A stretch of 20,415 nucleotides of DNA from JACVRW01 sp035705985 (GTDB taxonomy: Bacteria > Actinomycetota > Thermoleophilia > Solirubrobacterales > Thermoleophilaceae), in NCBI GenBank assembly GCA_035705985.1, contig DASSVP010000006.1, positions 1 through 20,415 of the forward strand, read 5' to 3'. Below, piece after piece: positions 6,647 through 12,860 of this stretch. Below the pieces are notes generated by a model. It searched no databases. It had not been told where the DNA came from and saw only the letters and a list, made by a program, of their open reading frames with translations. Positions within the stretch are counted from its first letter, which is position 1. Every line of letters starts with the position of its first letter. Made by a program: the position numbers and the translations under genes.

Positions 6647-8410
6647 TCAATTATGGCGGCCGCAGCCGAGGGTCAGGTCGAGATACCGATCTGGGCGGAT
6701 GTGGTGCTCGAAGTGCCACCACTCGTTGGGGTACGCCGGGAAGCCGAAGCGCTCCATCGCGTTCTTCAGCGTCAGCCGGTTGCGGAGGATGCGGCCGGAC
6801 GCGTTGTAGGTGTGCGAGCTCGGGCCGAGCGCGAAGCCGCCCATGCGGAGTCGCTTGCCGTCGCGCCGGCGCACGAGCGTGATGTCGACCGCGCTGCCGG
6901 TGTTGTGGCGGCTGCGGCGGGCGATGTAGGTGCCGACGAGGTGGCCGCGGCCGGTCCCTTCGGCCCACCGGACGAGCGCCTCCGTGGCGCGCACCGGGCG
7001 GTAGGCGTCGAGGATGAGGAGGCCGAGGCCGCGCCGGCGCAGGTAGCGCTGCACCTGGCCCAGGCTGAACGCCGCCCGCGCGTGCATCAGCGCCCAGTGC
7101 TCGCAGTAGCCGGGCAGCTGCCTGCCCGTCTCGTTGTTCCTCGTGGCGTACGAGAGATGCACACGGATGCCGGGCGCGGAGCGGTGGACGTCCACGAGCC
7201 CGGCCCTGCGGTGCGCGGGAGTGCCGGCCTCCTCCTCGGGAGCGTCTGCCTGCGCGCGTGCGGCCGGCTTCGCGGGCGGCCGCGCCGCCGTCGCGCGCCC
7301 GCTCCGCGCGCCCCCGGCTCGGCGCGTCCCGAAGATCCTGCGCGCGACCTCCCGGAGCGTCTCGGTGCCGTGTTCGTGTGACGGGTTGCCGTCCGTGAGC
7401 ACCGCCATCGACACGCGCGTGTCACCGCGCTCGAACAGGGCCGCTTCGTGCACGAGCCGGCCCGCGCCGGTGCCTCGCCAGCCGCCCTTGAAGAACGTGC
7501 GCCACCCGTGGGCGAGCGAGACGCGCGAGAACCCCCAGCGCTGGTAACCCACTATCGAGGACAGGAGGTTGCGCGCATACGCCCGGGAGGCCTTCGGCAC
7601 GAGCCTGTCGATCCGGCGGAACAGGCGGGCCTGATCCTCGGCGCTGAAGTGGGCGTTGCCCCAGTAGCCCGCCACCGAGAAGCGCGGCATCCCCGCCCGC
7701 CGCGCAACGTCGTAGAGCGCCGCGTCGCCTACGCGGTAGTAGACCGTGTCGGCGGCATCGTTCGACGAGCTCGTGATCATCGGGCCGAGCGACGCCCGCT
7801 CGGCCGTGTCCGGCATGCGGTTGCCGATCTGGCGCAGGTACGCCACGAGCAGCATGGCCTTCACGAGGCTCGCGCTCACGTACACGCGCTGCGGAGCGAA
7901 GCCGCGGAGACGGCCCCAGCTGTCGACCATCGCCCACGAGTTGACGCCGCCGCGGGCGGCCAGGAAGCGCTGCACCGCCCGCACGCGTGCTCGCGACGGG
8001 AAGCGGGCCGGCAGCGCTTTCCGGCTCATCGTGCAGCCACGGAACGGCCGCACCGTCGCGCGCACCTCGGTGAGCCCGCCGGAGAGAACGCGGACTCGGC
8101 GTGCACAGCGGTCGCGTGGTGGATCGAGCGCGGAGCAGTTGCCGGCACACGGCCGTTGGAAGCTGATGACGACGTAACGTCCGGGCGGCAGCCGCCGGCG
8201 CATCCGGAAGCGGGCCCTGTGCTGGACCCGGCGGCGGACAACCAGCTCTCCGCGCTCGCGCCGGACCCGCACGTACGACACGGAGCCCTCGGTGTAGCCG
8301 CCGCGGCCCGCGAACGCCTGCCGGAAGTCGAGCGTCCCCGGTGCGGCCTCGGCCGCGGGGGCGGATACGAGCAAGCCAAGCGCTACGGCTATCCCGAGTC
8401 GCCGGCGCAC
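6647..8410 (-). CDS. Secreted fusion: beta-sandwich, SxxK serine hydrolase (class A beta-lactamase/PBP-like) and VanX-type D-Ala-D-Ala dipeptidase
   Basis: 587 residues in one uninterrupted frame. A signal peptide (1-22, cleavage after AEA) is followed by a Cys-containing small beta domain (about 25-128). A serine hydrolase domain (about 140-362) has S181-LV-K184, an SxN-type S215-S-N217 and a KTG-like K308-G-G310. After a Pro/Ala/Arg linker (about 363-402) comes an M15D/VanX-like zinc dipeptidase (about 404-585) with SRHNTGSAVD (H502, D509) and the catalytic/zinc EWWH (E563, H566). VanX-type enzymes cleave D-Ala-D-Ala; SxxK enzymes act on peptidoglycan stems or beta-lactams. The joint role at the cell wall is inference. 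The GTG start is supported by the signal peptide beginning there and by a promoter whose -10 ends 6 nt upstream. It is first in a run with nadE and the cyclase. Confidence 0.85.
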   Translation of the reverse strand: MRRRLGIAVALGLLVSAPAAEAAPGTLDFRQAFAGRGGYTEGSVSYVRVRRERGELVVRRRVQHRARFRMRRRLPPGRYVVISFQRPCAGNCSALDPPRDRCARRVRVLSGGLTEVRATVRPFRGCTMSRKALPARFPSRARVRAVQRFLAARGGVNSWAMVDSWGRLRGFAPQRVYVSASLVKAMLLVAYLRQIGNRMPDTAERASLGPMITSSSNDAADTVYYRVGDAALYDVARRAGMPRFSVAGYWGNAHFSAEDQARLFRRIDRLVPKASRAYARNLLSSIVGYQRWGFSRVSLAHGWRTFFKGGWRGTGAGRLVHEAALFERGDTRVSMAVLTDGNPSHEHGTETLREVARRIFGTRRAGGARSGRATAARPPAKPAARAQADAPEEEAGTPAHRRAGLVDVHRSAPGIRVHLSYATRNNETGRQLPGYCEHWALMHARAAFSLGQVQRYLRRRGLGLLILDAYRPVRATEALVRWAEGTGRGHLVGTYIARRSRHNTGSAVDITLVRRRDGKRLRMGGFALGPSSHTYNASGRILRNRLTLKNAMERFGFPAYPNEWWHFEHHIRPDRYLDLTLGCGRHN

Positions 8411-10222
8411 ATGGGGATGGTACGGCTGTCCGTATCGACGCCGCAACCGGGCGTACGTAGCCTGGAGCCCATCAGACGGCTTCTGGACAGCATCCGTGAC
8501 GCCCGGACGTACGGGCGCATCCTCTACCTGCTGCTGGCGCTGCCGCTGGGCGTGGCGGAGTTCACCTTCCTCGTCACGGCTATCTCGTTCGGCTTCGGCA
8601 CCGCGATCACGCTCATCGGGATCCCTGTGCTGATCGGGACGGTGTGGGCGTGGCGCTGGATCGCGGAGCTCGAGCGCCGCTTGATCGGCCGCCTGGCCGG
8701 CGTGCAAATCCCCAGCCCTTACAGGCCCGACCCGGTCGACGGCCGGTGGTGGAGCGTCTTCGCGGCGCGGCTCGCCGATCCCGCGACCTGGAAGGACCTG
8801 GCCTTCCTCCTGCTACGGCTGCCGCTCGGAGTCGTCTCGTTCACGCTGACGGTCGTCGTGCTGGGCACGGGCGTCGCGACGCTCGCCGCGCCGACCTTCT
8901 TCTGGGCGCTTCCGGCCGGGACCTGGTTCGGGTCGGTGCGGATCGACACCCTCGGCGAGGCGCTCGCGTGGATGCCGCTCGGCGCGCTCATCCTCTTCCT
9001 CGGCATCCCGGCACTCGGCGCGCTTGGCCGGCTCCACGGCTGGCTGGCGGCCCAGCTGCTCGGCTCGAACGCCGACCCCGCGCTCACCGCCCAGGTAACC
9101 GAGCTGCAGGGCGCGCGCTCGCGCATCATCGCCGCGGCCGATGCTGAGCGCCGCCGCATCGAGCGCGACCTCCACGACGGCGCCCAGCAGCGCCTGGTCG
9201 CGCTCGCCCTGAACCTGCGAATGGCGGAGCAGCGCGCGGCCGACGGCGATCCCGCGGCGGCCGAGCTGGTCCGCGAGGCGGGCGAGGAGGCGCAGCACGC
9301 CCTCAGGGAGCTGCGCGACCTGGCGCGCGGCATCCATCCGGCGATCCTCACGAACCGCGGCCTGACCGCCGCGCTCGACGACCTCGCGTCGCGCGCCACC
9401 GTGCCGGTGGAGGTGTTGGCATCACCGGGGGAGCGCCTGCCGGACGCCGTGGAGGCCGCCGCCTACTTCGTGGTCTCCGAGTGCCTCGCGAACATCGGCA
9501 AGCACGCGCAGGCAAGCTCTGCCACGGTCTCGGTGGCCGTGGCGGACGGGCACCTCGACGTCGTCGTGGCGGACGACGGCGTGGGCGGGGCGGAGCTCGC
9601 GGGCGGCTCGGGCATGCAGGGGCTCGCCGACCGCGTCGGCGCGCTGAGCGGCACGCTCGCGGTGGAGAGCCCGGCCGGGGAGGGCACGCGTGTGGTCGCC
9701 TCGATCCCGCTGGCGCAAGCGGCTGCCGCCGTCGACGCAGTGCCCGCCTCGCGGTCGCCGCGCGTGCTGCCCGCGGAGGAGGCGGAGCGTGTCCAGGGCA
9801 ACCGGCAGCGCCGGCTGCGGCTTCGGATGCTCCCGATGGCCACGATCGCGGGCGTCCTCGTGGCGATCTGGGCGCTCACCGGGCCGGAGCATCCGTGGAT
9901 CGCGTGGCCGCTGCTCGGGATCGGGCTCGTCGTCGCGCTGGACGCCTGGCGCGTCGTGGCGCTGCCGCCGCTGCGCGAGTCCGACCTGCAGGGCGACGAC
10001 CGCGCCGAGGCGATCCGGCGCGCCATGAAGCGCCGCCGCTTCACGCACCGGGCCGGCAGCCTGGCGATCCTGAACCTGTTCCTCGTCGGCGTTTGGATCG
10101 CGTCCGGGAGCAGTTACTTCTGGCCCGCCTGGGTGATGCTCGGGTCGATCGCGGCGCTCGCGCTCAAGGCGCTGCCGCGGCCGGGCGCCGGCGCGGGGTG
10201 GTGGCACGACGAACTAGCGTAG
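8411..10222 (+). CDS. Orphan DesK/NarL-type sensor histidine kinase with N-terminal sensor domain and two C-terminal 2TM modules
   Basis: 603 residues from ATG 8411. An N-terminal membrane sensor domain (about 35-210) contains two similar halves, each with an LLLxLPLGV motif. The HisKA_3 dimerisation helix has RRRIERDLHDGAQQRL with phospho-acceptor His255. The HATPase domain (about 345-436) has N361 in SECLANIGKHA and the G-boxes DDGVGG and GSGMQGLADRVGAL. After a linker come two related two-helix membrane modules (about 467-515 and 537-590), both with an IW-(x)-G-(x)-W/P-W pattern like the 2TM domain. It should phosphorylate a NarL/LuxR-type regulator, but none is adjacent. The start is uncertain: ATG 8411 and 8417 lie against and inside the divergent promoter and lack a Shine-Dalgarno. 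CTG 8462 or ATC 8471, closer to the conserved part, are non-canonical options. Confidence 0.85.
   Translation: MGMVRLSVSTPQPGVRSLEPIRRLLDSIRDARTYGRILYLLLALPLGVAEFTFLVTAISFGFGTAITLIGIPVLIGTVWAWRWIAELERRLIGRLAGVQIPSPYRPDPVDGRWWSVFAARLADPATWKDLAFLLLRLPLGVVSFTLTVVVLGTGVATLAAPTFFWALPAGTWFGSVRIDTLGEALAWMPLGALILFLGIPALGALGRLHGWLAAQLLGSNADPALTAQVTELQGARSRIIAAADAERRRIERDLHDGAQQRLVALALNLRMAEQRAADGDPAAAELVREAGEEAQHALRELRDLARGIHPAILTNRGLTAALDDLASRATVPVEVLASPGERLPDAVEAAAYFVVSECLANIGKHAQASSATVSVAVADGHLDVVVADDGVGGAELAGGSGMQGLADRVGALSGTLAVESPAGEGTRVVASIPLAQAAAAVDAVPASRSPRVLPAEEAERVQGNRQRRLRLRMLPMATIAGVLVAIWALTGPEHPWIAWPLLGIGLVVALDAWRVVALPPLRESDLQGDDRAEAIRRAMKRRRFTHRAGSLAILNLFLVGVWIASGSSYFWPAWVMLGSIAALALKALPRPGAGAGWWHDELA
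8417..8446 (-). promoter_or_regulatory. Sigma-A-type promoter of the serine-hydrolase/VanX fusion, leaderless
   Basis: On the minus strand, TTGCGG (8446-8441), an 18-bp spacer and TACCAT (8422-8417) precede the GTG start codon (8410) by exactly 6 nt. Transcription would begin on or next to the first base of the start codon. No Shine-Dalgarno is present. Confidence 0.5.
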
Positions 10223-10227
10223 GCGCG

Positions 10228-10434
10228 ATGGCGACGAGCGGAGTGCAGCCGCCCGACCCGGAGCAGCACGCTCAGGATGCGCTCCTGCCGGACCCGTCCA
10301 GTGCGAGCATGGGATGGGCGGCCGCGTTCCTCGCGGCCGCGGTCGTGACGGCGCTGCTCGCCGACGTTACGAACCTACGCGAAGTCCTGAAGTCCCTTCA
10401 GAAGGCGAAGGGCTCCGGCACGACCCCCGGCTAG
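10228..10434 (+). CDS. Small single-pass membrane protein, unknown function
   Basis: 68 residues. A polar, acidic/Pro-rich N-terminus (1-27) is followed by one hydrophobic helix (about 29-46, GWAAAFLAAAVVTALLA) and a basic tail ending in KAKGSGTTPG. I do not recognise a family. Codons are strongly G/C-ending, as in neighbours, which supports coding. It starts 5 nt after the histidine kinase stop. A TAGCGT hexamer 7 nt upstream of the ATG could drive a leaderless transcript of its own; there is no Shine-Dalgarno. Its TAG stop is the same CTAG that ends the convergent 34-aa gene. A role as an accessory of the kinase is possible from position alone. Confidence 0.6.
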   Translation: MATSGVQPPDPEQHAQDALLPDPSSASMGWAAAFLAAAVVTALLADVTNLREVLKSLQKAKGSGTTPG

Positions 10435-10535
10435 GACAGGATCGTCACGATCAGAGCCGCCAGGATCAGCAGCCCCATGACGGAGAAGCCCATCTTCAGA
10501 TCCTTCGCAGCGATGTCCTCGGACTCATGGTTCAT
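10431..10535 (-). CDS. 34-aa single-span membrane micro-protein downstream of PII
   Basis: The frame encodes 34 residues. A charged, acidic N-terminus (MNHESEDIAAKDLK) is followed by a hydrophobic segment filling the rest (about 16-33, GFSVMGLLILAALIVTIL). This is the layout of a small single-pass membrane protein. Nearly all third positions are G or C. It lies 33 nt after the PII stop on the same strand, so it may be the third gene of amtB-PII. A TACGCT hexamer (10547-10542) ends 6 nt before the ATG, so a leaderless transcript of its own is equally possible. A second ATG at codon 15 would remove the polar part. I recognise no family. A function with AmtB or PII is inference from position. 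Confidence 0.55.
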   Translation of the reverse strand: MNHESEDIAAKDLKMGFSVMGLLILAALIVTILS

Positions 10536-10568
10536 GGCCGAAGCGTACCCGCCCAGACGGTCGCGCCC

Positions 10569-10937
10569 CTAGTGCCCCCAGCCCACGGGCTCCTCGTGGC
10601 GCACGCTGTCCTCGCCGTCCTCGCCCGTGCGGATCCGGATGGACTGCTCCACGTCGTATACGAACACGCGTCCGTCGCCGACGTTCCCGGTGCGGGCGGC
10701 GCCGACGATCGCATCGACGGCGCTGTCCACGATGTCGGACGGGACGACGGACTCCACCTTGATCTTCGGGAGCAGCGAGATGTTCGCCCGCACGCCGCGG
10801 TACTGCTCGGTGTAGCCCTTCTGCCGGCCGCAGCCCACCACCTCGCTCACCGTCAGCCCCGACACGCCGAGCTGGTCGAGCGCGTCCTGCACATCCTGGA
10901 GCCGCTCGTGTCTGATGATCGCCTCGATCTTCTTCAT
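10569..10937 (-). CDS. glnK: Nitrogen regulatory protein PII (GlnB/GlnK family)
   Basis: 122 residues, starting MKKIEAIIRHERL as in classical PII. The core GLTVSEVVGCGRQKG (27-41), the T-loop (about 37-55), the B-loop ARTGNVGDGR (81-90) and the C-loop SIRIRTGE (99-106, Arg101/Arg103) are all present. Residue 51, the Tyr that is uridylylated or adenylylated in proteobacterial and actinobacterial PII, is Ala; Tyr46 is kept. Lys85 is Asn and Lys90 is Arg. PII trimers bind ATP/ADP and 2-oxoglutarate and block AmtB through the T-loop. The gene follows amtB by 4 nt and has a strong Shine-Dalgarno (AGGAGGG, 10952-10946, 8 nt spacing) inside the end of amtB. The C-terminus carries a short extra tail (RHEEPVGWGH). 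The name glnK is by linkage to amtB. Confidence 0.92.
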   Translation of the reverse strand: MKKIEAIIRHERLQDVQDALDQLGVSGLTVSEVVGCGRQKGYTEQYRGVRANISLLPKIKVESVVPSDIVDSAVDAIVGAARTGNVGDGRVFVYDVEQSIRIRTGEDGEDSVRHEEPVGWGH

Positions 10938-10941
10938 CTGC

Positions 10942-12360
10942 CTAGCCCTCCTGCATCCGGGTGGTGGCCGGCAAGGTCACCGGCTGTGGCCTGCGCGGAG
11001 GCCAGCCCGCCGGCATTGCCGGGGGACGGTACTCCGATCCCGGGACCGGCATGAACTGCTCCGGGTAGCCCCACATGCCGTGCTCGACGATGTCGAGGCC
11101 GTACCGCTCCTCCTCGGGCGCCACGCGCAGGCCGTAGGTCTTCTTGATCGTCCAGAAGACGAGGTAGCTCACCGTGAACACCGTCGTGAAGGCGGCGGCC
11201 ACACCGAGCGCCTGGACGCCGAGCTGCTCGAACGAGCCCGTGTAGAAGAGCCCGCCCTCGCCGATCGCGTTCAGCTCGGCCAGCCGCGGGCTCGTGAAGA
11301 GGCCGCAGGCGAGCGTTCCCCAGATTCCCGCGATGCCGTGCGCGGACAGCGCGCCGACCGGGTCGTCCAGCTTGCGGTCGATCGCGATGATCGCGCCCAC
11401 CACGACGACACCGGCCACGAGGCCGATGATCGGGGCGGCCCAGTACTCCACGTAGCCCGACGGCGCCGTGATGGCCACGAGGCCGGCGATGGCGCCGTTG
11501 GCGCTCATGCCGATGTCGAACTTCTTCGTGATCAGGTACGAGGTGAGCAGCGCGCCGAGCACGCCCATCGCGGCGCCGAGCTGGGTGACCACCACCACGT
11601 CCGCGAAGCGCACGCCGATCGCGCCGAGCGTGGAGCCCGCGTTGAAGCCGAACCAGCCGAACCAGAGGATCAGCACGGCCAGACCCACGAGCGGCATGTT
11701 GTGGCCGGGGATCACGTTCGGCTTGCCGTCCTCGCCGTACTTGCCCTGACGGGGGCCGAGCAGCAGCAGCGCCGCGAGCGCGCCGGTGGCGCCGATCAGG
11801 TGCACCACCGTGGAGCCGGCGAAGTCCTGCATGCCGAAGTTCGCCTGGAGCCAGCCGCCGCCGAAGATCCAATGGCTCAGCACCGGGTAGATCAGCGCGC
11901 TGAAGATCACGGCGTAGATCAGGTAGGCGCCGAACTTGATGCGCTCGATCGTCGTGCCCCACACGATCGCCAGCGACACGGCGCAGAACACGAACTGGAA
12001 GAAGAACTTGGCTGGAACCGCCGCGCTCGAGAACTCCATCGCCGGGAAGGCGGCTGGATCGGTCGTGCCGAGGAAGGTGCCCTCGGTGCCGGCGAACCAG
12101 CCCGCGCCGCCGAAGGCGAGCGCGAAGCCGACCGCCCAGTAACAGACCGCCGCGATCGAGAAGTTCGCGAGGATCTTCGGCACGATCGTGCCGGCGTTCT
12201 TCTGCCGCGAGAAACCGACCTCGAGGAAGAGGAAGCCGAGCTGCATGAGCATGACGAGTATCGCGGCGACGACGACCCAGCTGGTCTCGATCGCCGGGAT
12301 GACGTCGTTGAGAGTGGGTTCCATGACAGGAATAGTCGATTGGGCGCGGCCATCCGTCAT
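10942..12360 (-). CDS. amtB: Ammonium transporter AmtB
   Basis: 472 residues from ATG 12360 with about 11 membrane helices, the normal Amt size. The conserved pore pair is present: His187 in FAGSTVVHLIGATGALAALLLLG and His341 in ALSAHGIAGIWGTLACGLF. The family motif WFGWFGFNAGS and the N-terminal FLEVGFSRQKNAGTIVPK are also seen. It conducts NH3/NH4+ across the cytoplasmic membrane and is the target of PII, encoded 4 nt downstream. ATG 12360 was chosen because a TACGTA -10-like hexamer ends exactly 6 nt upstream. ATG 12324 (460 residues, starting MEPTLND) is a plausible alternative; neither has a Shine-Dalgarno. The C-terminal cytoplasmic tail (about 60 residues) is Pro-rich. Confidence 0.95.
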   Translation of the reverse strand: MTDGRAQSTIPVMEPTLNDVIPAIETSWVVVAAILVMLMQLGFLFLEVGFSRQKNAGTIVPKILANFSIAAVCYWAVGFALAFGGAGWFAGTEGTFLGTTDPAAFPAMEFSSAAVPAKFFFQFVFCAVSLAIVWGTTIERIKFGAYLIYAVIFSALIYPVLSHWIFGGGWLQANFGMQDFAGSTVVHLIGATGALAALLLLGPRQGKYGEDGKPNVIPGHNMPLVGLAVLILWFGWFGFNAGSTLGAIGVRFADVVVVTQLGAAMGVLGALLTSYLITKKFDIGMSANGAIAGLVAITAPSGYVEYWAAPIIGLVAGVVVVGAIIAIDRKLDDPVGALSAHGIAGIWGTLACGLFTSPRLAELNAIGEGGLFYTGSFEQLGVQALGVAAAFTTVFTVSYLVFWTIKKTYGLRVAPEEERYGLDIVEHGMWGYPEQFMPVPGSEYRPPAMPAGWPPRRPQPVTLPATTRMQEG

Positions 12361-12367
12361 GCGCCGT

Positions 12368-12399
12368 ACGTACAGGATTCAAAGCGGGCCTTTGTACGT
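12368..12399. promoter_or_regulatory. Inverted repeat overlapping the predicted amtB promoter (candidate operator)
   Basis: ACGTACA (12368-12374) and its reverse complement TGTACGT (12393-12399) are 25 bp apart centre to centre. The left arm overlaps the TACGTA hexamer (12372-12367 on the minus strand) placed 6 nt before the amtB ATG, and the right arm covers the -35 region. A weaker 5-bp inverted repeat (CAAAG/CTTTG) lies between them. It fits an operator for a nitrogen or other regulator, but does not match a GlnR box I can recognise. Confidence 0.35.
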
Positions 12400-12407
12400 G
12401 GGGAGAA

Positions 12408-12860
12408 CTACTCGCCGAGGGGCACTACGCGGGCCCTGATGCAGTCGGCCAGCTCCCGCGGGTTCACGCAGAAGAGGCTGTGCGGGTCGCCGGCGGCCGC
12501 CCAGACGCGCTCGTGGTTGAGGAGCTCCTCGTCGAACAGGACCGGGAGGTCATGCCCGAACGGCGGCACGCCCCCGATGGCGAAGCCCGTCGCGGCCCGG
12601 ACCTCGTCCGCCTGTGCCTGCCGCACCTCGGCCACGTCGAGCGCGTCGGCCACCTTCTCGGTGTCCACGCGGTGGTGACCGGAGGCGACGCACACGACCG
12701 GGTCGCCGTCCGCCACGAAGACGATCGACTTCGCGATCTCCGCCTCCTGGCAGCCGACCGCCGTGGCGGCATCGGCGACCGTGCGCGTGGACGCCTGGAG
12801 GCGCTGGACGTTCACCGCGATCCCGAGGTCGCGCGCGCACTCCGCAAGCCGGTCCCTCAC
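12408..12860 (-). CDS. YbaK/EbsC-type aminoacyl-tRNA deacylase-like protein
   Basis: 150 residues, a single YbaK/ProX editing domain. Typical features include a Lys in the active-site strand (AEIAKSIVFVADG, Lys44), the GHHRVD segment and the GGVPPFGHD loop (about 95-103). Family members hydrolyse mischarged tRNAs such as Cys-tRNA(Pro) or Ala-tRNA(Pro). Which substrate applies here cannot be told. The GTG start (12860) overlaps the TGA stop of the WS/DGAT gene by 4 nt (GTGA), giving translational coupling. It is the last gene of the dinB-WS/DGAT-ybaK run. Start choice follows the overlap and the typical family N-terminus. Confidence 0.88.
   Translation of the reverse strand: MRDRLAECARDLGIAVNVQRLQASTRTVADAATAVGCQEAEIAKSIVFVADGDPVVCVASGHHRVDTEKVADALDVAEVRQAQADEVRAATGFAIGGVPPFGHDLPVLFDEELLNHERVWAAAGDPHSLFCVNPRELADCIRARVVPLGE

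Noticed and set aside
4894..6882. 662-codon plus-strand open frame opposite nadE
   Set aside because: It is antisense to a gene with a complete catalytic triad and P-loop, and its composition is typical of the complementary frame.
12380..12394. CAAAG/CTTTG small hairpin before amtB as a terminator of the ybaK-like gene
   Set aside because: A 5-bp AT-containing stem without a T-tract is too weak; the larger inverted repeat around it is more notable.
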